A DNA stretch of 64,000 nucleotides from Datnioides undecimradiatus (GCA_008933995.1 WARS01000029.1:9929107-9993106), one strand, 5' to 3'; positions 50,260 through 63,455 are shown, numbered from the stretch's first letter. Made by a program: numbers and translations. Notes: a model not told the origin generated them from the letters alone.

Positions 50260-51767
50260 TAGGGGTGGGACTCGATCAAAAAATGTTATCTAATTAATTA
50301 GAGGCTTTGTAATTAATTAATCTTGATTAATTGCATTTTAATCGCATAACAATATTTGCCCCAAAAAGCAACATTTTTTAATTTAAATGGATTTGAATGG
50401 GCATGAATATTGTAAACTCAAGCTCTTTTAATGTCTGGAAAAATGCATTTAATTGCATTTCAATTCAAAACAGTAGAAAAAGAAATAGAAAATATCCCTG
50501 GCCTAAATTGAACAGACCTAAAGTTAAAGTGCCATTTTAAGTACTTTAAGTACTTTTTCAGAACAGTATTGACTTTAAATGGTAAAAAAAAAAAACCCCA
50601 AAAAAACCCAAACCCAACAATTCAACATAAAGTGCAATTTCTACTTCTTTCTTCTTCTGGTAAAACAACCAGAAATATAAATGGTCATTTGACAGGCTTA
50701 AATCTCTTTTAAAGTCCAAGTACTCTTAGCACAAATTATTTTGTACATTAGGCTATAACACTTTTACCTTTTTAACAATTTTGGTCCTGAAGCCCGTCAT
50801 TTGATCGAGTTTGGGCTGCCGACACTAGTGGTGGGCGATACTGCAAGATTTGATATCGATCCGATACCAAGTAAATACAGGGCCAATATTGCCAATACCA
50901 ATACCGATACTTTTTAATAATTAAGGTGGATGCATCATCAAATGCTAAATCTGAATGAATTTTCATGACCTTTAAGTGTTTTTGTGATTTTTCCTTTGGA
51001 TTATTAATTCGTTAAACCCAGGACAGAATTTGGGCGAAGTTTATAGGTAAATAGAAAATATTTTATTATCATAAAAGTTTTTGTTCAGAAACAATAGACC
51101 AGTAACAAAATAATTTTCCCCCAAACACTGTCATGTCTGGATTTTTCTTCTTAACCAAACAAAGTGCACAAAATTATCACTCGAGGACAAATTAAAACAA
51201 ATTCTTTTTTTCCAGGTAGAGTGATCAGAAACTACAATACAAAAATTAAATAAAAATTCTCAGTACAACATCAAAACAACAGGGGGAGGAGGAGCAAAGT
51301 GCACCTGCCCACTGTGACAGGAGCGGCAGTTACACAGACACAGACAGCCAGGTCGCCTCTTTGATGAAAGAGTAAAGTATCGATCTCATTACAATGGTAT
51401 CGATCAATATCAATACCAACGTTGGTATCGATAATATCGATATTTAGATCGATCCGCCCACCACTAGCCGACACCTCTTGTTCGTACTTGGACCGGGACT
51501 GCTAGTGTTAACAGCTCCGGCGGTTTCTGTGCTCGCTGCAACATGCTTTGCATTTAGATGGTACTGTAGGGTTGAAGTGCTTCGGTGGTATGCAAACTCT
51601 TTTTTGCACAATTAGCCGAGTGCTGACGTGTGCCATCAGTGTAATTGGTGCACCAGGAAATCGTGCACTGACAAACGTTCTGCGTTGTTTGGAATGCAAA
51701 CTGTGATTAAATGTGTTAATTTTTTTTAATGCGTTAATTTTTTGTACGCCTTAAAGTCCCATCCCTA
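50260..51767. mobile_element. Outer nonautonomous hAT element (interrupted)
   Basis: Flanked by the perfect 8-bp duplication ATTAAAAC (50252-50259 and 51768-51775), the hAT hallmark. The ends are TAGGGGTGGGACTCG on the left and, read inward from the right, TAGGGATGGGACTTTAAGG. Subterminal AATTAATTA/TTAATCG repeats on the left mirror GTTAATTTTTT repeats on the right. Subtracting the inserted element and its extra target copy leaves about 860 bp. No transposase domain was recognised, so it is a nonautonomous copy. The TAGGG(G/A)TGGG ends with AATTAATCG-type subterminal motifs are common in fish genomes from general knowledge. Confidence 0.85.
50826..51466. mobile_element. Inner hAT MITE nested in the outer hAT element
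   Basis: The element is 641 bp, flanked by its own perfect 8-bp duplication GCCGACAC (50818-50825 and 51467-51474), which is host-element sequence. The ends are TAGTGGTGGGCGATAC and, inward from the right, TAGTGGTGGGCGGATCG, so the first 12 bases match exactly. Subterminal zones at both ends are packed with TATCGAT, GATCGAT and ATACC words, likely transposase contact sites. A 16-bp perfect palindrome ATACCAACGTTGGTAT sits at 51413-51428. The middle is AT-rich and encodes nothing recognisable. The element is younger than the outer hAT that it splits. Confidence 0.88.
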
Positions 51768-51775
51768 ATTAAAAC

Positions 51776-53238
51776 ATAAATTAATACGGTGTGGTTCCAT
51801 CAGCAATGGCTCAAATCATTTCTAAAGAACCTAAGAAAATATATTTTTTTATATCTACAAACCTTTTTTGTGTGTTTTGCACTCTGCCCTCTACAGTTAC
51901 CTACTGAACTACAAACTAGTGATTACTCTTGGTTATTGTGTCTTAAAAACTGTATAGTTGGTAGTTAGATTTTAATTCAAATATGTGTAGCCGTATGCAC
52001 CTGGGAAGCACAATATTATCTAAAATAATAGGGGCCAAAAGCTTACATGTATGATGTTCTTGTGTTTCAGATACTTGCAAACTGAACAGAGCAGGTATGA
52101 CTGGCACTGCAACCTTTTTAGAGCCTCTCCTCTTTTTGCATTGGGATGGAAATAAAGTAAAGTTTGTTCAACACAACAGGAAACCCTCCACAATAAAGAT
52201 GTGAGTCATCCTATTTTTCTATTGTTTGGTGCTATGGTTACTTTCAGTCTCCATATCCAGGGTGTTATGCACGCTAGGAGACTTCTCAAACCTTACCAGG
52301 TTCTTTAACCATGCGTAGATCATACACACCAATATACCATGCTGTTGTTAGCTATGTACCTCACTGATGACCCTAACCAAATCTTCACCCCCAAATTTAA
52401 TGATTTGCATTATCAGGGCTTGATTTTTGTCCTCAAAAGGAAGGCAAGTCCCCACGACAGATTTATGTCCCCACAACATCAACAAGACATGTCTACAAAG
52501 ACACACACACACACACACACCTCTCAAAATTTAAATGAAAACTTCTCCACATATAGTGAGTGAGAGCTTCATTGCCTGTGCTTCCATTATGGATTGAGAC
52601 ATAATTGCCTATTTATGATAGTGTTTCAGAAGGAAATCCGCATCCTGAACTAATTAAACTCAAAGTAATTCCAACCTCTAGTTTATAGACATTTCAGTGA
52701 TGCTGTGAGGAATATTGTTTCGTAAAGTGTGAACATGGCCTTGTAACAGTGCAGCAGAGTAGACAGGGAGGCTTTGGTAAAGATGGTAATTCACTTGAAA
52801 AGACATATGTGTACTGTGTGTGTGTGTGAATGTGTGTGGGGGAGTGTTTTTGTGTGTGTGTGAGGGGATATGTGCAATATACTCTATAACAAAAGAACCT
52901 GTGAAAACAACCTTTAGACAAAGCTTATCAAACCTAAAGGCTTTGTTAAAGTGTCTGTCAACTAAAGTTTTTCTAAGAGTGACTTTCTTTGCAGCAGGGA
53001 TCACAATTTGTACAAAACACTGCATCCCTGAGCATGTGTGTTAACGTGCCTGTGTTTCAATGTGCAATTAGAAGCCAGTGCAATTATATGTTTGCATTTG
53101 TTCTTATCTTAGTATGTTGAACATTATACATTGCTGTGTGTGTATCTGTGTGGGTGCAGCATTTGATGAACTCATTCCCACCATGTGTCCATGTCGGCAT
53201 AACTGAAAAGGAAATCACTTAGCCAAAGAACAACTGCA
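51776..53238. other. Noncoding DNA right of the hAT pair
   Basis: No gene. Short CA runs lie at 52500-52520 and GT-rich patches at 52814-52862. Otherwise AT-rich unique sequence. Confidence 0.45.
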
Positions 53239-53259
53239 TCTCTCTCTCTCTCTCTCTCT

Positions 53260-53311
<52 letters not shown>
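53239..53311. repeat. Compound (TC)n-(AC)n microsatellite
   Basis: A TC run at 53239-53260 is followed directly by an AC run to about 53311. Confidence 0.97.
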
Positions 53312-53313
<2 letters not shown>

Positions 53314-54889
53314 GTTCCCCAATCCACACTGGAAAGTGGTCTAATAATAGACAATACCTTACACAATCTCCCTGTCTTTGTCTGTTCCTTGCAAACACTT
53401 GATGTGTTTGTAAGTCCACCCAAACTTTTGTTCTCTTTTCCACATAAAAAAGCTTAAAACTTTATTGACAATATCTCCTTGTACCTAAATGACAAAAGGA
53501 TACACATTCCAAATGCCTCACAATCATTTTTATTTGCCACTCCTGCAGTTAAATTATGGCCTGATTTGGATAATTAAATCAACTTGATTAACAAAGAACT
53601 CAGTCATTCTGAAGGGAACAATGAAGGTTGGTATTGAAACCATGATTATACCAGATATGAACCATGTTTCCTGGTATTGACATTCAATGTTTTTACTAGC
53701 ATCCACCACTGCAACCTACATGCTGTTGTTTAGCTACAAGTTGTTTGGAGCAATGCTATGAATTTCCTGATGGGGACAGTTTATTGTAGGTAAATAAGAT
53801 AACAGGGCCATAGGAACCTGGTTAATGGGCATAATCTATTTGACAATGAGGGCTGTCAATGTGCAAACTTCATTTAGATTAAATGATAATATCAGGCTTA
53901 TTTGAAAGAGGGGTAATTTGACTCTTGTTTGTTTAGACACAATATATTAGCATGGTTATGGTAAATATTTTTAAATTGCTATCTGTGCATATTGTGGTTT
54001 ATTTACATTTCAGAAAAATCATTTCAGAACATTAAATAGTTTGACTGAGTGAATCCAAACCATGACATTTGACACATTTGGTACAGAGCATCAGGGATTT
54101 TATTTATGTCCAGCTATCGCGAAGAATATGGCACGCACATTACACATGTCCAACACATTTGCACACCCACACCCACATACAAACAGATGTAATTATGCAA
54201 ACATATGTATAAACACAAAACCCACATACACAAAAGTTTAGACGGACCAATGCACAGATGTCTGTGTTCACATACACAAAAATACACACATGCACACCCA
54301 CCCACACACACGGGTTGAATGGGCTGTATTATATACAGTTCTTGCTGAAACCATTCCGTATTGTAGAAGAAAATCCAGCATCTTCAAAACCACACATATA
54401 TTTTAAGATCAATTTAATTGCTTCAATAAAAGCACATCCTTCAAGTTTTGAGCTTCAGTTTCACTCTTTACAAAATCACACAAAACCAGTGACTGACAAC
54501 CTTTAATTTAGTTGGAAATGAGAATAAAATCCAGCTGTAAAACATCCCAAATGTTTGTCGAAATTCTTTCCCAGGAACGATGTCAAATATTAACCTTTTC
54601 TGTTTTTTCTTTTTTCCCCACCCTCTTCTACTTTTCCTCCCCCATTTCCTAATTTTACAGAAGCCCCAACCTTAACCTTGTCTGGGCATTGCTGAAAATA
54701 CAAAACTATTTTGTAACACAATGTAACTTACTCTGAAATTATCTGTATTTTCCCACATGTACAAGAATGTTCTTTTCATACTCTTTAGTCATTAAGTAAT
54801 CATTTTACTCATCTTGCATACATCAACCAAGTAGTGGTATAAGTAGTGGTAGATATAGATGCTGTGTTTTAAGTAGTTTGGGTTCAACC
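53312..54889. other. Noncoding DNA
   Basis: AT-rich with interrupted CA patches at 54130-54310 and a pyrimidine-rich run at 54600-54650. No gene recognised. Confidence 0.45.
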
Positions 54890-55690
54890 CTTCCTTGAGG
54901 TAGAGCATTACAGAGAGGCACCATGGCAGAAGGCCCTGCTGCTCACAAGTTTCACTCTGGAGCAGTGCTGGTGGAGCCTATGAGTGCAAAGTGGGCAATA
55001 ATGTGCTGTGTAAGTGTTTTGTACTCAATGTGACAATGAACAGCAAGTGAGTGAGTTAAGCAATATTTGAGTATGTTGATGCCTTCTTATTTTGCAATAT
55101 TGTGGAAGTGGAAGAATGAGATTTTGGTGATGTTAATAATATGTGATTAAATACAGAGCTGGTTGTCAAACATTAGACCAAAGTTTCAAACAAGAGAGAT
55201 TCAAGGTACTGTTGTCAAGGGATAGATTTACTTTTCCAGCTCCATGTATTGTTGAGATGGGGTTATCAAAAAGTTTTTGGACAATTGAGTTTTAAGAAGT
55301 TGTGTTGCATCAAAGTTTTGATGTCCCTCAAGCTGTCAGAGACGTTCAGCCAATCATATCATGGTTTACTGATATAAAAACGTATGTGTCGTCTACATAC
55401 CTGAATGAAATCTTTGCCCCTGTTTCATGATGATTTTTCTTACAGGCAGCATATAAATTTAGAATAAAAGTGGGCCCAGTACAGAACCCTGTTGGACTTT
55501 TTGTATTACAGCTGCTGAATAGGATTGACTGGCACTCATGATGACAGGTTGAGAACTGTCGTTTGTCAGATAGGATATGAACCACATCAGTGCAGTTCCT
55601 GATATACCCACAAATGTCATGTGGTTGAGTAAGATTGAATGACTGATCATGTCAAAAGCCTACCACTTCTGAAGTCTGACTGAAAGAGCT
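54890..55690 (-). mobile_element. L2-like LINE relic (reverse transcriptase and C-terminal part)
   Basis: Minus-strand order of blocks: AFDMISHSILLNHM (from about 55659) and GISGTALMWFISYLT (GISGTAL-WF-SYL block). Then come QQGSVLGPLLF (ending 55462) and, in a second frame, FRYVDDTYVFISV (YVDD codons 55399-55388, usually YADDTQLYISV). Farther on come pieces like FDNQL and NITKISFFHFHNIAK (around 55130-55080), matching the L2 segment FDN-LSF... SITKTAFFHLRNIAK. The order and wording fit L2-type LINEs of fish. At least one frame change lies between GPLLF and YVDD and stops follow, so it is inactive. The 5' end is truncated, as usual for LINEs, and no 3' tail or target duplication was settled. 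Confidence 0.8.
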
Positions 55691-58600
55691 CTAGCAGGTG
55701 GTGAGTAGGTAGGTGGTTATTGGGCTGCTTGGCCAGGCAGGACAGGCTGGCAATAGGTCTGAAGTTAGAGACATTTTCAAAGTGACTACCATTTTTTAGG
55801 CTGGCAGGGAGTAATGACTGCTGCAGTTTTTAGTTCAGACTGAACAATGCCGACAATACTAAAAAAAAGAGCGTGGCATTATGCTGTTGTACATTGTGCA
55901 TTTTTTTAATATTGAAAGATGACACATTCACTCAACACTGACACATATTCAGACAACATTCATTCAATATTCATTCTGGCCTTGAGGATACTTTTTGTCT
56001 GATATGATTGATTAAAGCGAGAAATTAATCCATCAGTGCACCCAAGCTAAGCAAAACATGAAAAATTGACAGGAAAAATTTGTAGCCTGACAGGGAAATG
56101 AAGATTTAATTGGGTGTAATTGTCCACGCAGAATAATTTAATCCATCAACTAGATTTATTTCAATTGCTATGAATGATGCTTTGCAGTTAAGTGTATTAT
56201 TTTAAGTGGGGCCTGTAAGTACCACCTGTTTTTTCATCAGTTCACATCTCACACTGTTTGTCCATTTTCAAAATACAATATATAATATGTTAGTTGAATT
56301 ATGGATTATTTTATTATCCATCTTAAAAACAAAAGCAATCTGCATTAGAAAATGACTTTTCAAGAAAGCATCACGAATGGTTGGCACATGAATGAAATGA
56401 GTTGACCCGTTATTTTTTATTTTTATAAAATTTCAATGAAAATGTTCCTAACCGATCAAAAAACAGGCTTCAGCTTATTAAAATATACTTGTCATTGGTA
56501 TCTACAGGGGACAATCTCTAACACTGGAATACATATGTACATCCCACAGACACATACGGTACAAGCGTGAGAAAGAGACAGAGATAGAGAATGTGAATGC
56601 AAGTACACACACACACACACACAGCAGGGAGCCTGTGTGAACCAGGACAGATATATGGCCTCATGTTCACTTCCAGGCTCTCTGGGCTTTGGGGACTTCA
56701 CTTACTGGTTTCCAGGCCCTGTGTCTCCCCTGTCACCAGTAAAAAGAAGGAAGAGTCCAGTAAAACACCTGTTCTACACATCTAGGGAGCAGCAGCACTG
56801 CACGGGTCAGCTATTACAAAGATGTCTGCCTGGGACTATAGACAAATTTGTTCTGTATATAAAAAGGTGGCAACCTAATTAATTTAATTTCTGGCTTTTT
56901 TTTTTGTTTGTTTTTTGCATATTGCAAATGTGACAGCAGTATGAGAGACCAAACAGCAGCAGGTCCTAATACAACCCAAAATAAACACATAACCTGTCAA
57001 ATTTACATTTTGGTCCCCGCTCACTCATAAACATCTCAGCACAGTAAAGCATGTGTTAACAGACTCATTATGGCCTGAGTGTTAAACTGACCTATGTATA
57101 GTAACAATGGCATTGCTGCAATTTAGACTGCTTTAAATAAGCTTAAGCAAGGGAAAGTAGACAAACTAGACAAACACTGATGGGAAAGCTATGTAGAACA
57201 ACCAAAGTATTTTGACTTAAGAAAGAGGCTACAACTGGTTGTTATTATCAGGGACAAAGCTTTCATGTTAAATCCAACAACTGATGATCCAATTAAATGA
57301 TAATTGCGCATATCAGTACACACAAAAAAATTGTGTGCAGTGCTGTGTAGTGTTTTGTTGTCAGAAGTCAGCTGAGTTTGCAATGTAATTGCAGCTGACA
57401 TAGCTGTGAATTTACAAGGTTTAATTGCATGGAGATAATATTTTCAGATCAAAAGAAGTTACTCTTTTGTCAGAAATACTGACATCAAAATCAACTTGCC
57501 TGGGAGTAAGTAGTAAGAATGGAGTTACTAGTACAATAAATCGCCCATTTGCTGAGTGTTATAATGAAGAATACATGAGGAAGTATCCACTACCTTAGCT
57601 TAGATGTGATCTTTCGTTTTTACAACCACAGTTGCCATTGAAGGTTTGTGTGGGTTTGCAGTATACATGAACAGTATCCACTATTAATGTGTTGTGACAC
57701 AAGAACACACACCTTTTGCCTACACAAACACATCATGACGCAAATGTCATCAGAGTACATTTTTCTTATTTTATATCTTTTCTATTTAGCATTTTATTGA
57801 TTTGCATCATAATGCGTAACATTAAACATAAAAAGTGCATTTATTCAGGGGCTTAGGGGTTTCTGAAGTAGCAGAATGTTAAGTGGCGAAAGTGCAGTAC
57901 AAAGTTTAACTCCAAACCCAGAGTATATTTAGTTGACTATACAACATTTAATCACATTGTGCTAGTGTGTAAATTTGTTGGAATTTATATTTTTGTTGAC
58001 AACCTAGTCAGGACTTTTTTTTTTTTTTTACAAAGCGATGTTTCATATGTTTACACACACACAGACACAAACACACAGTAAGTGCATTTGCACAATAAAT
58101 GCAAATGTTAGAAGGAAATTTAAGTAAAATGGTTACAGGAATGTTATATTATGATATTTTAATCATTTTAAAATATTTTAATAAAAATTTTAGCCCCAAA
58201 CATTGGGCAATGTTTTAAAGTCCATTAGCCTACTCCAAAATAATAAAAAATGTAAATGTAGCCTTCTGTGAAGATTTAATAAAAGCACAAAACCTGCAGC
58301 TAAAAGATGTTTTGAGTATGTTAGGGCATAATTCTTATAATGTTATCAATAAATGTTTTAGGAAGGTAAACCCAAAACATTTTGAGAGTGTTTTAAAGAG
58401 AATGTATTTCTATCTAATACATTATGAAATAATATTTCAGAACATGCGTAGAACATATAAATAAATAAATATATAAATAGCTGTCTAGCTGGGCTTCAAT
58501 CTTTTTATCAAAAAAGCATCCAACTCAACAATTTTACAAATGAGACAGTTGTTTTTTTGTGGCAGTGTCAGATTTAAAGCATTTATGACATCACAGAAAG

Positions 58601-59858
58601 TTTAAAGCTCAGATCATCAGTGAGCAGAATTAGTTTTGCTTTGTTAGTAGGATAATTCTTTAAAGTAGATATGTGTAACCTATGAAAAATGCATATGACA
58701 ACACACAGCGAATATATAAAATATATAAAAATATGCATGAACATATTGAAACTTATGTTGAGGAGACTGACCTACCTGTTCTTTACCAACACAATACTGC
58801 CATCTAATGACACACAGACCACATACACTAAAGAGTCTTCTAGTGGATAGTTCCTGGTGAAAACAACATACATGTCATGCACATGCACATTTAATGCAGC
58901 GACAGATGCTTTCCTTAGATCAGAGCTTATATGTTGTATGTTATTGTGACAGGGGGTTCGAAGGTCCAACTGCATAGGTATTTAAGCAATCAACTATATT
59001 TCTAAATAGTGAGTTAGAAATCTAAATTTTAATTCAGGAGTTTATTTGATACAATAATTAATTTGTAATGTAGACTTTCATGTCACGTGACGACATCACA
59101 TTTTGCATAATGCATTTCATACATTTTCATGCACGGCATTCCACACTATCTTAATTTAAGAAGGAATCATCTAAAACTTTATCTCATATATGTGAATCAT
59201 TTGACATCATTTTGACACATTTCCAAAATAAAGTCTCAGAGATTTTTCATGTATAGTTGTAAAGCATTGTATATAACATTTCTTAAAAGTTTTATTTATT
59301 TTTATTTGTCTCAATTTTATTTAAATAACCCATTGTTTGGTTCAAAACTGTGACATTACATTCTTACATTCATAAAGGATCTTCTTAGTAACTATAAATG
59401 TCAGCTGTGAAAACAATTCATCATTTCAAAACACCTAAAAAAAAATATAATGCCAAAGGAATTGTTAAATATGGTAAGTGCAACAAATAGCTCAAGCTTT
59501 GTTGTAAGTGATGGCAGTAAAATGAGGCACAGTCTGGCCTAGTTAAAAATAATATCACTATTCATTTTTAGACCAGAGTGCTGTTTTAATGTCTAAAGGG
59601 GCAAATATCTGCAGATTGAAGGGACAAGATGACCTTTCATAAAAAAAAAAAACAAAACTAATGCTTTGGTGCAAAATGGCATAATTCTCCCATTTTAAAA
59701 TGTTCCTCTGCTTAGAGCTTGACCTTTCCTGGAGCGAACTTATCACTGCATCAAATTTCAAAGTAGAGACCTCTCCATATTTCCCTGGATACTACAGCCA
59801 AGAAAAAGAGACTCTTTCCCAAATGTAATCTTGAGAGGGTAGTCAGCTGGGCCTTTTT
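55691..59858. other. Noncoding AT-rich DNA
   Basis: No gene recognised. Simple sequence: (CA)9 at 56605-56622, T runs at 56898-56906 and 58015-58029, and ATAA-type patches at 58458-58483 and 58706-58732. Parts of 55691-55850 may be decayed LINE sequence upstream of the relic but cannot be read. Confidence 0.42.
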
Positions 59859-59879
59859 TATATATATATATATATATAT
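59859..59879. repeat. (TA)n dinucleotide run
   Basis: A 21-bp TA run followed by GTGCGCGC. Confidence 0.95.
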
Positions 59880-61664
59880 GTGCGCGCTATTAGATAACAT
59901 GCATGCAAGGCCTATTGGTTGACTGCAGGAGCACCAGGCAGATGAGACTCAGGCTAACTGTGTTGACTTGAGCCACAGAAAATGACAAGCCTGAAACCCA
60001 CAAATGATGCCTGCTGAAGCTTAAGGTAGATCTCTTTCTGAACTGCTAAAAGCTTGGCCAGCTGGATGCTATACAGACTTTGTGGGATGGAGCAAACCCT
60101 TAGCTTAGATTTCTGTCAGACCACTGAATGAATGAACCAAGGAACGGGACTGCAGCAACTGAGAGGAATCAGAATGCATGCAGCTTCTGGTGAGACAGGA
60201 AGCAGACAAAGGCTGGCTGACAGAGAGATAGATGTGTTTTTGATTGTACATCATACATAGGGCAAAATTACCAAACAATTACAACAATTATGGTTATTCT
60301 GGCAACACTGGTCAACTGTTCTTGGGATAGCTAAGAAGCATGTCATGCAAGTATCCTGCAAGTAGAACTGCAACATTTGCATTTACCAGAGGACAAAAAT
60401 GACTCAAACAGGCTCCAGTAGCCTAGCCCCTCTGTGTTTGTAATGCCCCTTCATTGCGAGGCACAGTTCTCACTGACACAATTAAGAAGAAGGAAAATTC
60501 ATGGACACACTGAAGAGATTACTTGAGTTTATTGCACAGCTACTACATAACATCTATGTTACTGCAAATCCTAGATTTTTTTAGGACATGTAAATAAGGA
60601 CACAAGCACACACAGAGAAGCAGGCAAAATCCTACACTAGCTGTCTCCAGGCACTGAGAAGCTTTTGCTGTTAATGAAAAAAACAAACAAACATATTATT
60701 CAATCTGGCCAACACACTAACACTGGGCCACGACACACACAAATGATAACAAATGAGAAAAGTGACACAGCTGACCCCGAGATGTGGGTCGCTGGCAGGT
60801 CAGCCACTCACTGGACCATCCTCCTCTTCATCTCTTTCATCAAATCCTACCATTTTTATTCGCACTGTGATTAAATGTAGATTTGCAGTAATAAAAAGAC
60901 AGGTCATGAGGTGATAAAAAAAACATGAATGAAGGTTTGATTTGAAAAAAAAAAAAGAGCAAGGTACCCATAAAACATCTGTGTCAACAGCAGCTCATCT
61001 TTACCTTTATGTGTTATTGACTTAGATGTCCAAACTATTGGTGTGACATTAAAAATGTTATACACAATCGTTGTTTTACTAAAACTGTTCCTGTATTGTG
61101 TATGAGTAAGAATTGCCACAGTATTTCCTGAATCACTGCCTGTTGTCCTGAAAATCCCTTGACCACATTTGTGTGCTCTTCAGAGCAGCTGATATCTGGA
61201 TGCTTTCTACAAACAGTGCCTGATCTCCTGCGCTCCTGCGACTCATCCCTTGGTCTCCTTCTCACTTCTCTCACCTCCATCCCTCTTTTTCTCCAAAGAG
61301 ACTGTCTCTGCCAGGTGTGTCCTTAGGGAGCTTGGCCACCCATTGGGGACCCATTATGGCAGGGGTGCATGGAGGGGGGGGCGGCGAGAGAGCAGGGAGA
61401 GAGACGGTGGCAGGTCAAATCGCTTTGTGGCCGAGGAGGGCTATCATTTACTGTAATTCAGGTCCTGTCAGACTGAAGGAGAGGGAAGGTGAAGTGGCGT
61501 GGCGTGCCCTGGCTCTCATCTGTCTCCCCCCAACCCCCTCCTATCATAGTCAGTGGCTGGCTGGTTGGTGGCTGGTGAATGGGAGGATGGGTACTGCAGG
61601 AGATATTACAGCTACAGTGAGGTATATCTGTTTGGTTGCAGCTGAACATTGTTTTATGCCATTT
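59880..61664. other. Noncoding DNA
   Basis: No gene. The part 61200-61620 is GC-richer with a G8 run near 61375; overlapping open frames there have no domain. The rest is unique AT-rich sequence. Confidence 0.42.
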
Positions 61665-61790
61665 TACCGTTGAGGCACTTCACTGACTTACTTACCCCTG
61701 AACATGAGTGAGCAGATACGCGTTCAGTGCCTTGCTCAAGGATACTTTGACAAGACATGGGACTGCTGGTGGAATCAAATGACTAAAATG
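61665..61790 (-). mobile_element. Decayed tRNA-derived fish SINE, minus strand
   Basis: The plus strand reads GTTCAGTGCCTTGCTCAAGG, then ATACTTTGACAAGACATGGG and CTGCTGGTGGAATCAAA. This is the reverse of a common fish SINE/retroposon segment (B-box TTTGATTCC, then CATGTC...AAGTATCCTTGAGCAAGGCACTGAAC). The copy is mutated and its 5' head and tail are not clear, so the limits are approximate. Confidence 0.55.
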
Positions 61791-63379
61791 CATTTTACAT
61801 TATGCTTTTGTTACAAAAAGTGAATAAGCACACCTTTAACAATACACATCAGTGCTGACGCACACAGACTGGGTTTCAGGATGATCAAACCCAGGTCCTG
61901 TCAGTTACAGAACAGTTTCTCGGACCTCAGAGGCCTCCTGCTGTCACTTCTGCTGTCAGTGATTAACCTCTTCAGTTTGTCACTGACAACAGGATGAAGA
62001 TTTCTCTCTCGTTATGGTTCTGCCTCTGTATGTCTCCTCCAGTCTGTGTCCCAGTTTGGTTTTTGCAAAAAATAAATCAGTGCAGCTACATTTCATTATG
62101 AACAAATGTATGCAGCATTAATAGTCATATCTTTCAAAATGATTCTGATTAGTTGCTGGCACCAATTGAGATCCATTGTTGATAGCAGATAGTCTATAAT
62201 TTTTATTATAATTTTGTTCTCCAGAGAAGAGTGCCAAGACAAATATTATGTCTACAACGATATATCAGATTAATTGACATTATGCTCTGTAATATCTTCT
62301 GTTTTGTACTTCTTGACCACTCACCCTACTATCAAATTGTTTTTACAGTTGGGATTCAGAAAAATGGCCAGACCCCTGACTTGAAGGTAAGGCCTCTTGT
62401 TTTCTTTGTGTGAGACTATTTGCATGGGAGCCTTTAACAGAATCGTGTCCTCCAATGTCCTCATTTTTCATGACATCTCAAAAGGCTATGAATTAATTTT
62501 TTGCTAGCAGATGTAGGTCTCAAAAGCATATAAAATTACAATTTATTTGATAAAATGAGTGTTTTCAATCCTGTTTGCAACATAGTAATTGCATGGGTAA
62601 GCTTGACAGACATGCATACGTAATCAACAAAAGAAAAACTGAACTGCATGAACACATGAGAATTAGGCTATGCATTAAAAATAAAAGAAAGTATCACTGC
62701 ATTAACGACAATGCTCTGTTTTCCCTCATTTCCTCCATCTTTAAGCCTCATCATTAGCTAACTACTGTGACTGCTGAAATTTCTTAAAGGAATCGTTGAA
62801 AGACATTTTTTTTCTATGGTTTTTAAGTTTCAATACAAGCCTCAGCATGTTTGCTATGAGCTGCAGATTGGTGATTTCACATTAGGCAATTACGCTCATA
62901 AAACTTCAGTGAATACTCCTCTGATATGTTGCTAGAAAAGAACATTATGTCATACTATCAAAGTTATTAGTCACCCTAACCCCTCTGTGTGCAAAACAGT
63001 CTCTGACTCATTCATGTCTGCAATATTTTCCAAAATTGGATTTGTTCCCATTTGACTGAGGACCATGGTCTCTGAGAGGTAAGCTGCTATGATGAAATTT
63101 GTCACTAGGGGACAGTATCTTCCTCTTTAATAACATTCACCAGAGCAAAGGAAACGCCCTTTACAGTCAGAGGCCATTGGACCGCTCTCATCTTTTGCAC
63201 TCTGCCCCTGACTGGATATTTCCATTGAAACAAAAAGAGGGGCCCAATCCATGCACCCCAGAAGTGGTCTCTTTGTGAAAAATGTTCATCTTTTTTAAAA
63301 CACATAGATGATGCTTTATCTTGGAGTTGAACAAGTCAGCCTTGCTCATGGACACTTCAACAGGTTCTTATTAGGCATT
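61791..63379. other. Noncoding DNA
   Basis: AT-rich unique sequence without a recognised gene. TTAAAGGAATCGTTGAAAGA at 62786 resembles the left end of a TTAA-flanked fish MITE, but no matching right end was found. Confidence 0.42.
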
Positions 63380-63455
63380 ATAAAACAATTTATATCACAG
63401 CTGTATGGTTATGAAAGAGGTTTCCAGGAACTCTGCTATGCTGATGATGTTCAGG
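63380..63455 (+). mobile_element. Possible LINE reverse transcriptase scrap
   Basis: An open plus-strand stretch reads LGIIKQF... ending LCYADDVQ (YADD codons 63437-63448), the catalytic box of L2-like reverse transcriptases, then runs into a (GT)n repeat at 63459-63478. Only this box supports the call; chance is possible. Confidence 0.33.

Noticed and set aside
51508-51699. Minus-strand open stretch inside the outer hAT element with a Cys-rich end (KCKACC).
   Set aside because: Only 63 codons, no BED-finger or hAT dimerisation pattern; probably chance in a noncoding element.
62786-62830. TTAAAGGAATCGTTGAAAGA, like the left end of a TTAA-flanked fish MITE.
   Set aside because: No matching right end or second TTAA with inverted sequence was found nearby.
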